Below are positions 26,177 to 33,292 of a stretch of DNA of 36,919 bases, in pieces (within the stretch, counting starts at the first letter, position 1; every line of letters begins with the position of its first letter). This DNA comes from Verrucomicrobiota bacterium (GTDB lineage: Bacteria; Verrucomicrobiota; Lentisphaeria; Oligosphaerales; Oligosphaeraceae). Position numbers and translations under genes: made by a program. The stretch lies in NCBI GenBank assembly GCA_019136135.1, contig JAGVUR010000091.1, positions 1 to 36,919 of the forward strand, read 5' to 3'. The notes below the pieces were generated by a model. The model was not told the DNA's origin. It saw only the letters and a list, made by a program, of their open reading frames with translations, and made no database searches.

Positions 26177-26189
26177 AGGCGCCGCCGCG

Positions 26190-26978
26190 TCACTCCAAGT
26201 CGCTCAAGTTGAAATGCATATTATCGACCACAGTGCGCATCGCCTTCACCGTCGGCTGCATCATTGGCCAACGCATGTCGTACCGATACACCGCAAAGCA
26301 GACGCTTACGCCCAGCACAGGTCCCATGAAGCGATGGAACCGCATGTACTTGCCGCCAACCAGATGGATGAAGGGCTTCTTCAGCGTGCGCCGAAGCGTC
26401 ATCGTCGTCTTGATTGCCTCGAGAAGATCCTCTTCCGTATTTGCGGCGGCCACGAGTTTGACGATGTCCGCATTTCTGCTCTCGAACTCCTGGAGTTGAT
26501 CGAGCACTTCCTCGCAGGACACCGCTTCGCTTGTCATATGCGATGACATCACCACTTCAGAACCGCGCTCGTGAATCTTGTCAATCAACTCTCGTTGCCT
26601 TGCGATTGCGTCCTGGTTGTAGGTTCGTTCACGTGGCGATGGATCGTAGAGATCGCCCATCACGTCAATGCAGGATGCGCCTGCCTCCGCCGCCAACAGC
26701 AGGATCTCCTGCCGTGATTCATCCGTCGCACACGCCTTCCAAATATCATTCCTGTAAAAATAGAACATGAAGGGGAGGCATGCGGAACCGATAATCCGCT
26801 TGAAATGGTCTTTCGTACGGAATTCAGGCTTCAAATAAGCCAGGTCAATGCAAATCCCGTCCGCACCATCAAACTCCGCTCCGCGTACTTGCGCAATCAA
26901 TTCCTCCGGGGTTTCCCCGCCCATGATCGCCGTGATCATCGGTCCCTTGCGTGCTGGACTAAACGTACGTTGAAACAT
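26190..26978 (-). CDS. Type I 3-dehydroquinate dehydratase-like lyase with altered substrate-binding motif
   Basis: The 262-residue barrel protein keeps the type I DHQ dehydratase catalytic pair: H147 in VVMSSHMTSEA and the Schiff-base Lys K174 in DIVKLVAAANTEEDLL. R216 in RFHRFMG and Q241 in PMMQPTV match later conserved positions. However, the N-terminal substrate-binding motif E-x-R (in GADxxExRxD) reads GADGICIDLA, so Glu and Arg are replaced by C43 and D45. The enzyme probably still forms a Schiff base but may act on something other than 3-dehydroquinate. Strong site AAGGAG before the ATG at 26978. First gene of a three-gene unit with the YcxB-like and GH71-like genes, not with shikimate-pathway genes. 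+ strand composition here is not A/C biased (60 bp at 26401: A9 C16 G16 T19). Confidence 0.72.
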   Translation of the reverse strand: MFQRTFSPARKGPMITAIMGGETPEELIAQVRGAEFDGADGICIDLAYLKPEFRTKDHFKRIIGSACLPFMFYFYRNDIWKACATDESRQEILLLAAEAGASCIDVMGDLYDPSPRERTYNQDAIARQRELIDKIHERGSEVVMSSHMTSEAVSCEEVLDQLQEFESRNADIVKLVAAANTEEDLLEAIKTTMTLRRTLKKPFIHLVGGKYMRFHRFMGPVLGVSVCFAVYRYDMRWPMMQPTVKAMRTVVDNMHFNLSDLE

Positions 26979-27250
26979 GGTTTTCTCCTTGAGTAAAAGG
27001 TGATGTTCATAAACGAAACAAGTTCAAAAAAGGTAAACCATCCCAGCACGAAATCAAGCCGATGCAAGCCAATATCGTCTTAATTTCATTTATTGACGGC
27101 TGTAGCCGTTGCATCGCACCAACACAAACCAATGAAAAAACCTATGGTTTAACTTTCGTTTGGATGGCATGGTTTCGTTGATTTTAACACTTCCATGTTT
27201 AAATTTATATACAAAGCAAAATACATGGAAACGCATCCAATCAAACCACC
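26979..27250. promoter_or_regulatory. Divergent intergenic region with several inverted repeats; candidate trkA promoter
   Basis: This 272-bp AT-rich region separates two divergent operons. For trkA, TTAACA at 27184-27189 and TATATA at 27206-27211 are 16 bp apart. An 8-bp inverted repeat (TTCCATGT at 27191-27198, ACATGGAA at 27223-27230) overlaps this candidate and could be an operator. Further upstream ACGGCT-GT-AGCCGT (about 27096-27109) is a compact dyad, and GATGCAA at 27061 pairs with TTGCATC at 27109. No promoter could be assigned confidently to the leftward operon. Confidence 0.35.
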
Positions 27251-28603
27251 ATGAAAATCATCATCATCGGAGCCGGCGAACTAGGGCAATTGCTAGCGGA
27301 AAGACTGAGCAACGCCAAAAACGACGTCATCATCATCGATTCATCAAAGGAAGGATTCGCAAGATTGCATGAAAACTTCGACGTGATGACGCTGACGGGC
27401 GACGCGGCCGACATCAAGGTGATGACGCTAGCCGGAATACAGAAAGCAGATATGCTGCTCGCAGTATCAGGCGACCAAGCGTCCAATATCCTTGCTTGCC
27501 AAATCGCAAAGCACTTCGGAGTCCCAAAGGTCTTCTGTAGATTGTATTCCTTTGATGCCTTTGACGAAACTGTCGGAATCACACCGGAATTCTACGGCAT
27601 TGACAATGCCTTCTCGGCTCCGGCAGAATGCGCCGAAGCAATCCTTGACGCGACAAGAAGGAGAATCCTGCTGGAAAAAGTCCAGTTCTCACACCCCGAT
27701 GCAACGATGGTCACCGCAGAGATCACCGCAGCGTCACCGCTCAGAGGACTGCATATCCAGAACATACCGGACCAGGAACTCCTACAAAACATCAGAATCG
27801 CAGCCCTCGTGCGAGAAAATAAACTGATGATCCCACGCGCAAATACAATCCTGTACCAAAATGATAAAATCTATATCGCAGGATCGAAAAACTACGTCGA
27901 TGCATTCATCGGATACGCTTCGGGAATGCCAGAAATCAAATCGCAGCTCGTCATCGTCGCGGGCGCGACAAGAATCGGGGAACTCGTCGCACGAGAACTG
28001 ATCAACGAGGGACACGAAGTCAGATTCATCGTCCAAAAAAAGGAAGATGGCGAGGAGCTGCTCAGCAGAATGCCTTCCGGATGCCTCGTCGTACAAGGCG
28101 AGGTCACAGACCTGGAAGTCCTCCTTGAAGCGGGAATAGCAAAATGCGATACATTCATCAGCACGGACGACGATGACGAAAAGGCAATCCTCTCCTGCAT
28201 CCTCGCCAAGCGCTCCGGCGCAAGAAAATGCATCGCAACAACCCATAAGCCAGAATACATCAGCATCCTGCCTGCCCTAGATGTCATCGACTGCGGCTTC
28301 AACTCAACCCTCGTCTCAATCAACACAATCTTCAGGCTGATGGGAGAAAGCTCGTTCAGAATCGACTCCAGGCTGCTCGCATTCCAGGCATACCTGACAG
28401 AATTCCAAATCAAACGCTCATCGCCGCTGGTCGGGAAAAAACTCCACGAAAGCAAGCTGCCCCCATCGGCAGTGCTCGCCATGATCTTCAGGGGCGCTGA
28501 CTTCATTACCCCGACAGGCGACACGGAACTCCACGAGAACGACAAGGTCGTCGCCATCGTCACCCCAGCCTCCGAAGAACAAATCAAGCCCTACTTCGGC
28601 TAG
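27251..28603 (+). CDS. trkA: Trk potassium uptake system regulatory NAD-binding protein TrkA
   Basis: TrkA is the peripheral cytoplasmic subunit that gates TrkH in response to nucleotides. The 450-residue protein has the usual duplicated RCK layout: first Rossmann domain MKIIIIGAGELGQLLAERL with the acidic end VIIID (about 25-30), first RCK-C domain (about 145-222), second Rossmann domain LVIVAGATRIGELVARELI (about 233-251), and second RCK-C domain to the end (SPLVGKKLHESKLP...NDKVVAIVTP). It starts directly after a spacer with a candidate promoter and lies 13 bp before trkH. Sense-strand codons strongly favour A and C at third positions (ATC, AAA, CTC), a feature of the right-facing genes in this window. 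Confidence 0.95.
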   Translation: MKIIIIGAGELGQLLAERLSNAKNDVIIIDSSKEGFARLHENFDVMTLTGDAADIKVMTLAGIQKADMLLAVSGDQASNILACQIAKHFGVPKVFCRLYSFDAFDETVGITPEFYGIDNAFSAPAECAEAILDATRRRILLEKVQFSHPDATMVTAEITAASPLRGLHIQNIPDQELLQNIRIAALVRENKLMIPRANTILYQNDKIYIAGSKNYVDAFIGYASGMPEIKSQLVIVAGATRIGELVARELINEGHEVRFIVQKKEDGEELLSRMPSGCLVVQGEVTDLEVLLEAGIAKCDTFISTDDDDEKAILSCILAKRSGARKCIATTHKPEYISILPALDVIDCGFNSTLVSINTIFRLMGESSFRIDSRLLAFQAYLTEFQIKRSSPLVGKKLHESKLPPSAVLAMIFRGADFITPTGDTELHENDKVVAIVTPASEEQIKPYFG

Positions 28604-28616
28604 ATTAATACTGCAT

Positions 28617-30266
28617 ATGAAGCACAGAGCCATCATTCACATCCAATCACTCCTGCTCGTACTACTTGCATTCGGAATGGGCAGCGCGGCATTCGTCTCG
28701 TTCCTGATGTCGGACACCTACGAAACAACCCAATCCCTGACCGCATGCGCCATCGGCACTCTCGCAATCGGTTGCCTGGGATATCAACTTACCAAACGGA
28801 AAGCCGGCGAAATCGACTTCAGCACCAACACCCGGGACGGCTTCGCCACCGTTGCCATCGCATGGCTGATCGCGACGATCTTCGGAAGCATCCCATTCAT
28901 CACAACCGCAAACATGCGCTTCATGGACGCAATCTTCGAAACAGCGTCGGGCTTGACCACCACCGGCGCAACAGTCATTACCAATGACCTGATCACCAGA
29001 AATGGAGCGACATTGGCGGAAATCTTCGCAAAAACATCTAGCCACATCCCCGAAAACCTGCCAGTGCCCTACGGAATCCTCTTCTGGAGATCGCTCCTCC
29101 ATTGGCTAGGAGGAGTCGGCATCGTCTTCTTCGTGCTGCTGATTCTCCCGCTGCTCAAAGTCGGCAAAAGCATGCAATTGTACAATGCGGAAGTCCCGGG
29201 ACTCAAAACCGACTCCGGTCAAATCACCCCAAGGATCGGCACATCCGTCATGATGGTCACATGCGTCTACATCATCCTGACAACAGCCGCAACCACAATC
29301 TACAAACTCGGCGGAATGACATTGTTCGATGCAATCTGCCATGCATTCGCAACGATATCGACCGGCGGATTCTCAACCAAACAAGCAAGCTTCGGATTCT
29401 TCCAGTCACCCCTGCTCCAATGGGCGGCAACCCTATTCATGTTCGTCTCAGCCTGCAATTTCATACTGATCATAAAAGCGATATTCAGGGGCGAATTCAG
29501 ATTCCACAAGGACGAGGAATTCAGGTTCTTCTTGGGAATGGCAACCATCTCAACGATCTTCATCACCATCCTGGTCATGGCAAGCTGCCCGAACTCAATC
29601 CACTGCACCGGAGGAACCGGGACACTCGAAAAACACTGGGAATCCTACCTCAGAACAGTCGCCTTCCAAGTCACTTCACTTATTTCAACGACTGGATTCG
29701 TCACCTCAGACTATGAACTCTGGAACAATCCGGCGGCACTGCTCCTGCTCTTCGCAATGATGTTCCCTTGCGGCTGCGGAGGAAGCACCGCAGGCGGAAT
29801 CAAATGCTCCAGGATAATCGTCGTCATAAAACACCTCATCAACGAAATCAAGCATTGCGTCTATCCACGAACCATCCCCGACGTCAGGCTGTCGGGCGAA
29901 CGAATCGAACAATCCCTCGTCGCCAAAACGCTCGCCTTCGTCCTCCTCTACATCGCTATCTTCCTCGCTGTCGCATTCCTGCTGACACTGACCGAATACA
30001 GGCAGCCCAACATGAAACTGACAACCGAAAACGGGGAACTCATCGTCCAAGCCACCCCGTCAGAGATGAACATCAAAACAGCGCTGGGCGCATCAATCGC
30101 TTGCCTCAGCAACGCGGGACCAGGGCTCGGAAAAGTAGGACCAACAGGCAACTTCGGCTGGATGAGGCCGACAAGCAAACTCCTGCTCACACTGGCAATG
30201 ATCGCTGGACGTCTTGAACTCTATACCCTCCTCGTCATCCTGCTCCCGGCATTCTGGCGAAAATAG
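28617..30266 (+). CDS. trkH: Trk-type potassium transporter membrane subunit TrkH
   Basis: The 549-residue integral membrane protein belongs to the SKT superfamily with four M1-P-M2 repeats. Selectivity-filter regions are visible: GLTTTGATVI (first), ATISTGGFST (second), LISTTGFVTSDYELW (third) and CLSNAGPGLGKVGP (fourth). Hydrophobic segments run throughout, starting with LLLVLLAFGMGSAAF. It works with TrkA, encoded just upstream, to import potassium with the membrane potential. No clear ribosome-binding site precedes the ATG, so expression may depend on coupling to trkA. The next gene follows after 11 bp. Confidence 0.93.
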   Translation: MKHRAIIHIQSLLLVLLAFGMGSAAFVSFLMSDTYETTQSLTACAIGTLAIGCLGYQLTKRKAGEIDFSTNTRDGFATVAIAWLIATIFGSIPFITTANMRFMDAIFETASGLTTTGATVITNDLITRNGATLAEIFAKTSSHIPENLPVPYGILFWRSLLHWLGGVGIVFFVLLILPLLKVGKSMQLYNAEVPGLKTDSGQITPRIGTSVMMVTCVYIILTTAATTIYKLGGMTLFDAICHAFATISTGGFSTKQASFGFFQSPLLQWAATLFMFVSACNFILIIKAIFRGEFRFHKDEEFRFFLGMATISTIFITILVMASCPNSIHCTGGTGTLEKHWESYLRTVAFQVTSLISTTGFVTSDYELWNNPAALLLLFAMMFPCGCGGSTAGGIKCSRIIVVIKHLINEIKHCVYPRTIPDVRLSGERIEQSLVAKTLAFVLLYIAIFLAVAFLLTLTEYRQPNMKLTTENGELIVQATPSEMNIKTALGASIACLSNAGPGLGKVGPTGNFGWMRPTSKLLLTLAMIAGRLELYTLLVILLPAFWRK

Positions 30267-30277
30267 GAACAAGTAAA

Positions 30278-32725
30278 ATGAGACCTTTGCGCCTAGTACT
30301 CCCACTGATTTGCCTCGCCATGGCAACCCTCGCACAATTGGGCATCCTGGAACGACTGGAGTTCAATAACCCCGAAGGCACAACATACCTCAAAGTCGGT
30401 GCATGGGCGTACCCACTGCCCATCGACTTCGATGGAGACGGAGACCTGGACCTGCTCGTCTCGGGAACAGACCTCCCAACGCCGGGATTCTATTTCTTTG
30501 AAAACACCACTCCGCCCGGCACCAAAGAAGCATTCCCAATCTTCGAAAAGCCAAAACTGATTTTCACAGACAGGCGCGGAGGATGCACGATCAGCACATT
30601 CAAGGGCAAACAAGTCGTCATGTTCCCAAGACGATACTCGTACAACTTCCACAAAGACGGCTATGCAAAAATGGAATCGCTGCCAAACCCGCTCGACACA
30701 ACCGGACTCCAGGTCAGGGGGCATACATGGAGATTCGCTGATTACAATGGAGACGGATACGAAGATCTGATCATCGGCGTCGGCGATTGGAAACGATATG
30801 GATGGGACAACGCCTACGACAAGGACGGAAACTGGACCAACCATCCCCTGCATGGATACACGTACGTCGCACTGAATACAGGAAATCAACAAAAGCTCGA
30901 ATTCGGCAAGGCGTTCAGACTTAAACTCGAAAACGGCGAAGACATGGACGTCTGGGGAAACCCAATGCCGATGATGCACGACTGGGACAACGACGGAGAC
31001 CTGGATATCATCTGCGGGGAATTCATAGACAAATTCACCTACTTCCAAAATATCGGAACAAATACAAAACCCATCTTCGCAAAGGGACAGAGGCTCAAGA
31101 CGATCGACGGCGACATACTCGCAATGGATCTCCAAATGATCACGCCAAATGCCATTGACTGGGATGGGGACGGCGACCTGGACATCATCTGCGGAGAAGA
31201 AGACGGAAGAGTCGCTTTCATCGAAAATTGTGGAGTCAAAAACAACCAGCCAATCTTCAAAAAACCACGCTACTTCAGGCAAAAAATGGATTTCCTCGAG
31301 TTTGGAATGCTATCCACCCCATGCGGATACGACTGGGACGGAGATGGAGATTGGGATCTGATTACAGGAAGCTCGGCGGGATACATCGCATTGATCGAAA
31401 ACCTAAGCGGTCCTGGAGTCGAAACACCAAAATGGGCAGAGCCAGTCCTGCTTGAAGTCAACGGAATCCCGATCAGAATACAAGCAGGCGAAAACGGAAG
31501 CATCCAAGGACCAGCCGAAGCAAAGTGGGGCTACACGACCCTCACAGTCGGTGATTGGGATGGCGACGACCTCCCGGACATCATCGTCAATTCAATCCTC
31601 GGCGACGTAATCTGGTTTAAAAACGACGGTCCGCGCCATAGTCCGAAGCTGCGCCCGCCGCAACCCATCCAGGTTCAATGGGAAACCCAACAGCCAGAAC
31701 TCAAATGGGGATGGAGAAAACCAAAGGGAAACAACCTCCTGACACAATGGAGAACAACGCCCGTAATGTTCGATTGGAACAAGGACGGACTCCAAGACCT
31801 CATTATGCTCGACCAAGAGGGATTCCTCGTACTATTCCAACGCAAAATCGAAAACGGGAAGCTCGTCCTGATGCACCCGAAACGATGCTTCGCAAACAGC
31901 GTCGGACAACCGCTCCAGCTCAGTCGTGGGAAAGCCGGAGGATCGGGACGAGTCAAGCTCTGTATCGCAGACTGGAACAAGGACGGGAAACCAGACATCA
32001 TACTCAACTCAAGCAATGCGGCAATCCTCTTGCAAACGAAAACCGTGGATGACCTCGTTCATTTCGCTTTCACAGGGGCAGCTGCTGAAAAGGCGCTTGC
32101 AGGACATACGACAAGCCCAACAGTCGTCGATTTCAACAATGACGGCATCCTGGAACTGGTCATCGGAGCCGAAGACGGCAGATTCTGGAAGCTCATCCCA
32201 AACAAACAACCCCCAACACGCCAAAAGACAAACCTCCAACTCTTTACAGATCAACCCATTACATTCAATGGAACAAAACCGCACATCATTCCGAACTCGC
32301 AAAAACTAATCCCCGAAAACGAGAACTTCTCAATCAAAATCCAAATTCTGGCGGGACCGGAAGCAAGACGAGGGCAACAGCACATCGTCTCAAACCTCAG
32401 AGGACAGCAAGGACGATGCGAACTCGGTATCGGCTACGACCATAACTCCCTCGGAAAACCCTTCTGGTGGCAAAGCAACGTCATTTGGCTTATCGGGAAA
32501 ACAGATATCACAGACGGAAAATGGCATACACTCGAACTGACCAAGAAGGACAACATCTACACCCTCCTGGTTGACGGAACCATCGAAGCACAAGACACGT
32601 GCTACGACTACATCAGCACAACCCAGTCCGGCTGGGCAATCGGCGGCCCGCCAGACCCGCATAACCGCTCCCAGCTCTTCAAACTCCAGGCAACCGTCAA
32701 AAACCTAATAATCAAAACTGAGTAA
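30278..32725 (+). CDS. Secreted FG-GAP/VCBS repeat protein with C-terminal LamG domain
   Basis: After a signal peptide (MRPLRLVLPLICLAMATLAQ) the 815-residue protein contains nine Ca-binding-type repeat cores: DFDGDGDLDLL, DYNGDGYEDLI, DWDNDGDLDII, DWDGDGDLDII, DWDGDGDWDLI, DWDGDDLPDII, DWNKDGLQDLI, DWNKDGKPDII and DFNNDGILELV. Such repeats build an integrin-like beta-propeller. A LamG/concanavalin-like domain follows (about 660-815; GKWHTLELTKKDNIYTLLVDG). It is probably an outer-surface or extracellular binding protein; no catalytic motif is seen. It is only 11 bp downstream of trkH, an unexpected partner. The gene is strongly A/C biased on the sense strand (60 bp at 32221: A26 C19 G4 T11). 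It ends 79 bp before repeat element E3. Confidence 0.85.
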   Translation: MRPLRLVLPLICLAMATLAQLGILERLEFNNPEGTTYLKVGAWAYPLPIDFDGDGDLDLLVSGTDLPTPGFYFFENTTPPGTKEAFPIFEKPKLIFTDRRGGCTISTFKGKQVVMFPRRYSYNFHKDGYAKMESLPNPLDTTGLQVRGHTWRFADYNGDGYEDLIIGVGDWKRYGWDNAYDKDGNWTNHPLHGYTYVALNTGNQQKLEFGKAFRLKLENGEDMDVWGNPMPMMHDWDNDGDLDIICGEFIDKFTYFQNIGTNTKPIFAKGQRLKTIDGDILAMDLQMITPNAIDWDGDGDLDIICGEEDGRVAFIENCGVKNNQPIFKKPRYFRQKMDFLEFGMLSTPCGYDWDGDGDWDLITGSSAGYIALIENLSGPGVETPKWAEPVLLEVNGIPIRIQAGENGSIQGPAEAKWGYTTLTVGDWDGDDLPDIIVNSILGDVIWFKNDGPRHSPKLRPPQPIQVQWETQQPELKWGWRKPKGNNLLTQWRTTPVMFDWNKDGLQDLIMLDQEGFLVLFQRKIENGKLVLMHPKRCFANSVGQPLQLSRGKAGGSGRVKLCIADWNKDGKPDIILNSSNAAILLQTKTVDDLVHFAFTGAAAEKALAGHTTSPTVVDFNNDGILELVIGAEDGRFWKLIPNKQPPTRQKTNLQLFTDQPITFNGTKPHIIPNSQKLIPENENFSIKIQILAGPEARRGQQHIVSNLRGQQGRCELGIGYDHNSLGKPFWWQSNVIWLIGKTDITDGKWHTLELTKKDNIYTLLVDGTIEAQDTCYDYISTTQSGWAIGGPPDPHNRSQLFKLQATVKNLIIKTE

Positions 32726-32804
32726 ATCACTGCCTCAATCCCGAAAGACAACGATTAGTTCGACAAAATCTTGTTTTTGTGAAAGATTTCTATGACAACA
32801 ACCT

Positions 32805-32832
32805 GAGTACGGGCACCTGGGGTGCTCGTACC
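32805..32832. repeat. Left palindrome of E3
   Basis: GAGTACGGGCACC, then TGG, then GGTGCTCGTACC. The arms pair over about 12 bp with one mismatch at the fifth or sixth inner position (G opposite T). Same family as the palindromes at 6837, 22645 and 33180. Confidence 0.87.
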
Positions 32833-32866
32833 TAAAGCCGTCTTGTTCTGAAGCAGGAAAAATTCG

Positions 32867-33135
32867 TCCGACCCGTCCGACCCAGTCCGACCCGTCCGAC
32901 CCAGTCCGACCCGTCCGACCCCGTCCGACCCCGTCCGACCCGTCCGACCCCGTCCGACCCGTCCGACCCGTCCGACCCGTCCGACCCCGTCCGACCCCGT
33001 CCGACCCGTCCGACCCGTCCGACCCCGTCCGACTTGTCCGACTTGTCCGACTTGTCCGACTTGTCCGACTTGTCCGACTTGTCCGACTTGTCCGACTTGT
33101 CCGACTTGTCCGACTTGTCCGACTTGTCCGACTTG
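32867..33135. repeat. Tandem array of 29 TCCGAC units in E3, 9 and 10 bp
   Basis: Units 1-17 (32867-33027) end in CCG, CCAG or CCCG, eight of them being 10 bp long; units 18-29 (33028-33135) are twelve identical 9-bp TCCGACTTG. The 10-bp units shift the reading frame repeatedly, so the array is not kept for a coding function. The uniform right block suggests recent expansion. Confidence 0.92.
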
Positions 33136-33179
33136 TCAGAAACACTCCTGTTTTAGCCGCTTGGCCAGCGACATCCCTT

Positions 33180-33207
33180 GAGTACGGGCACCCGGGGTGC
33201 TCGTACC
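33180..33207. repeat. Right palindrome of E3
   Basis: GAGTACGGGCACCC followed by GGGGTGCTCGTACC; arms pair almost completely, with a single internal mismatch. Preceded, as in E1, by a linker with GCCGCTTG and a TGAGTACG junction. Confidence 0.88.
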
Positions 33208-33292
33208 TAGCCTATCCGTTATAATAAGCGAGAGGATACGAGGATTTTGTCGCTACAAACAAAGTGGGAGGGTACGCAAAGTTCTTGTAGGC

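Larger units (their letters stand above)
32805..33207. repeat. Composite repeat element E3, full-length copy
   Basis: The most complete copy: left palindrome (32805-32832), a short unique spacer, a 29-unit array, a conserved linker (about 33136-33179) and right palindrome (33180-33207). It fills most of the 567-bp gap between the convergent FG-GAP and Ser/Thr kinase genes. The remainder of that gap (32726-32804 and 33208-33292) holds only a weak AAATCTT/AAGATTT dyad at 32766-32789 and nothing else I can name. The element has no plausible gene; frames through the array are open only because the unit lacks stop codons. Confidence 0.85.

Noticed and set aside
32867..33135. Possible CRISPR array
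   Set aside because: Period is 9-10 bp, there are no spacers, and no cas genes are present.
32735..33145. Minus-strand frame reading Arg-Thr-Ser repeats through E3
   Set aside because: It is open only because of the stop-free unit, and the 10-bp units change the repeat frame part way along.
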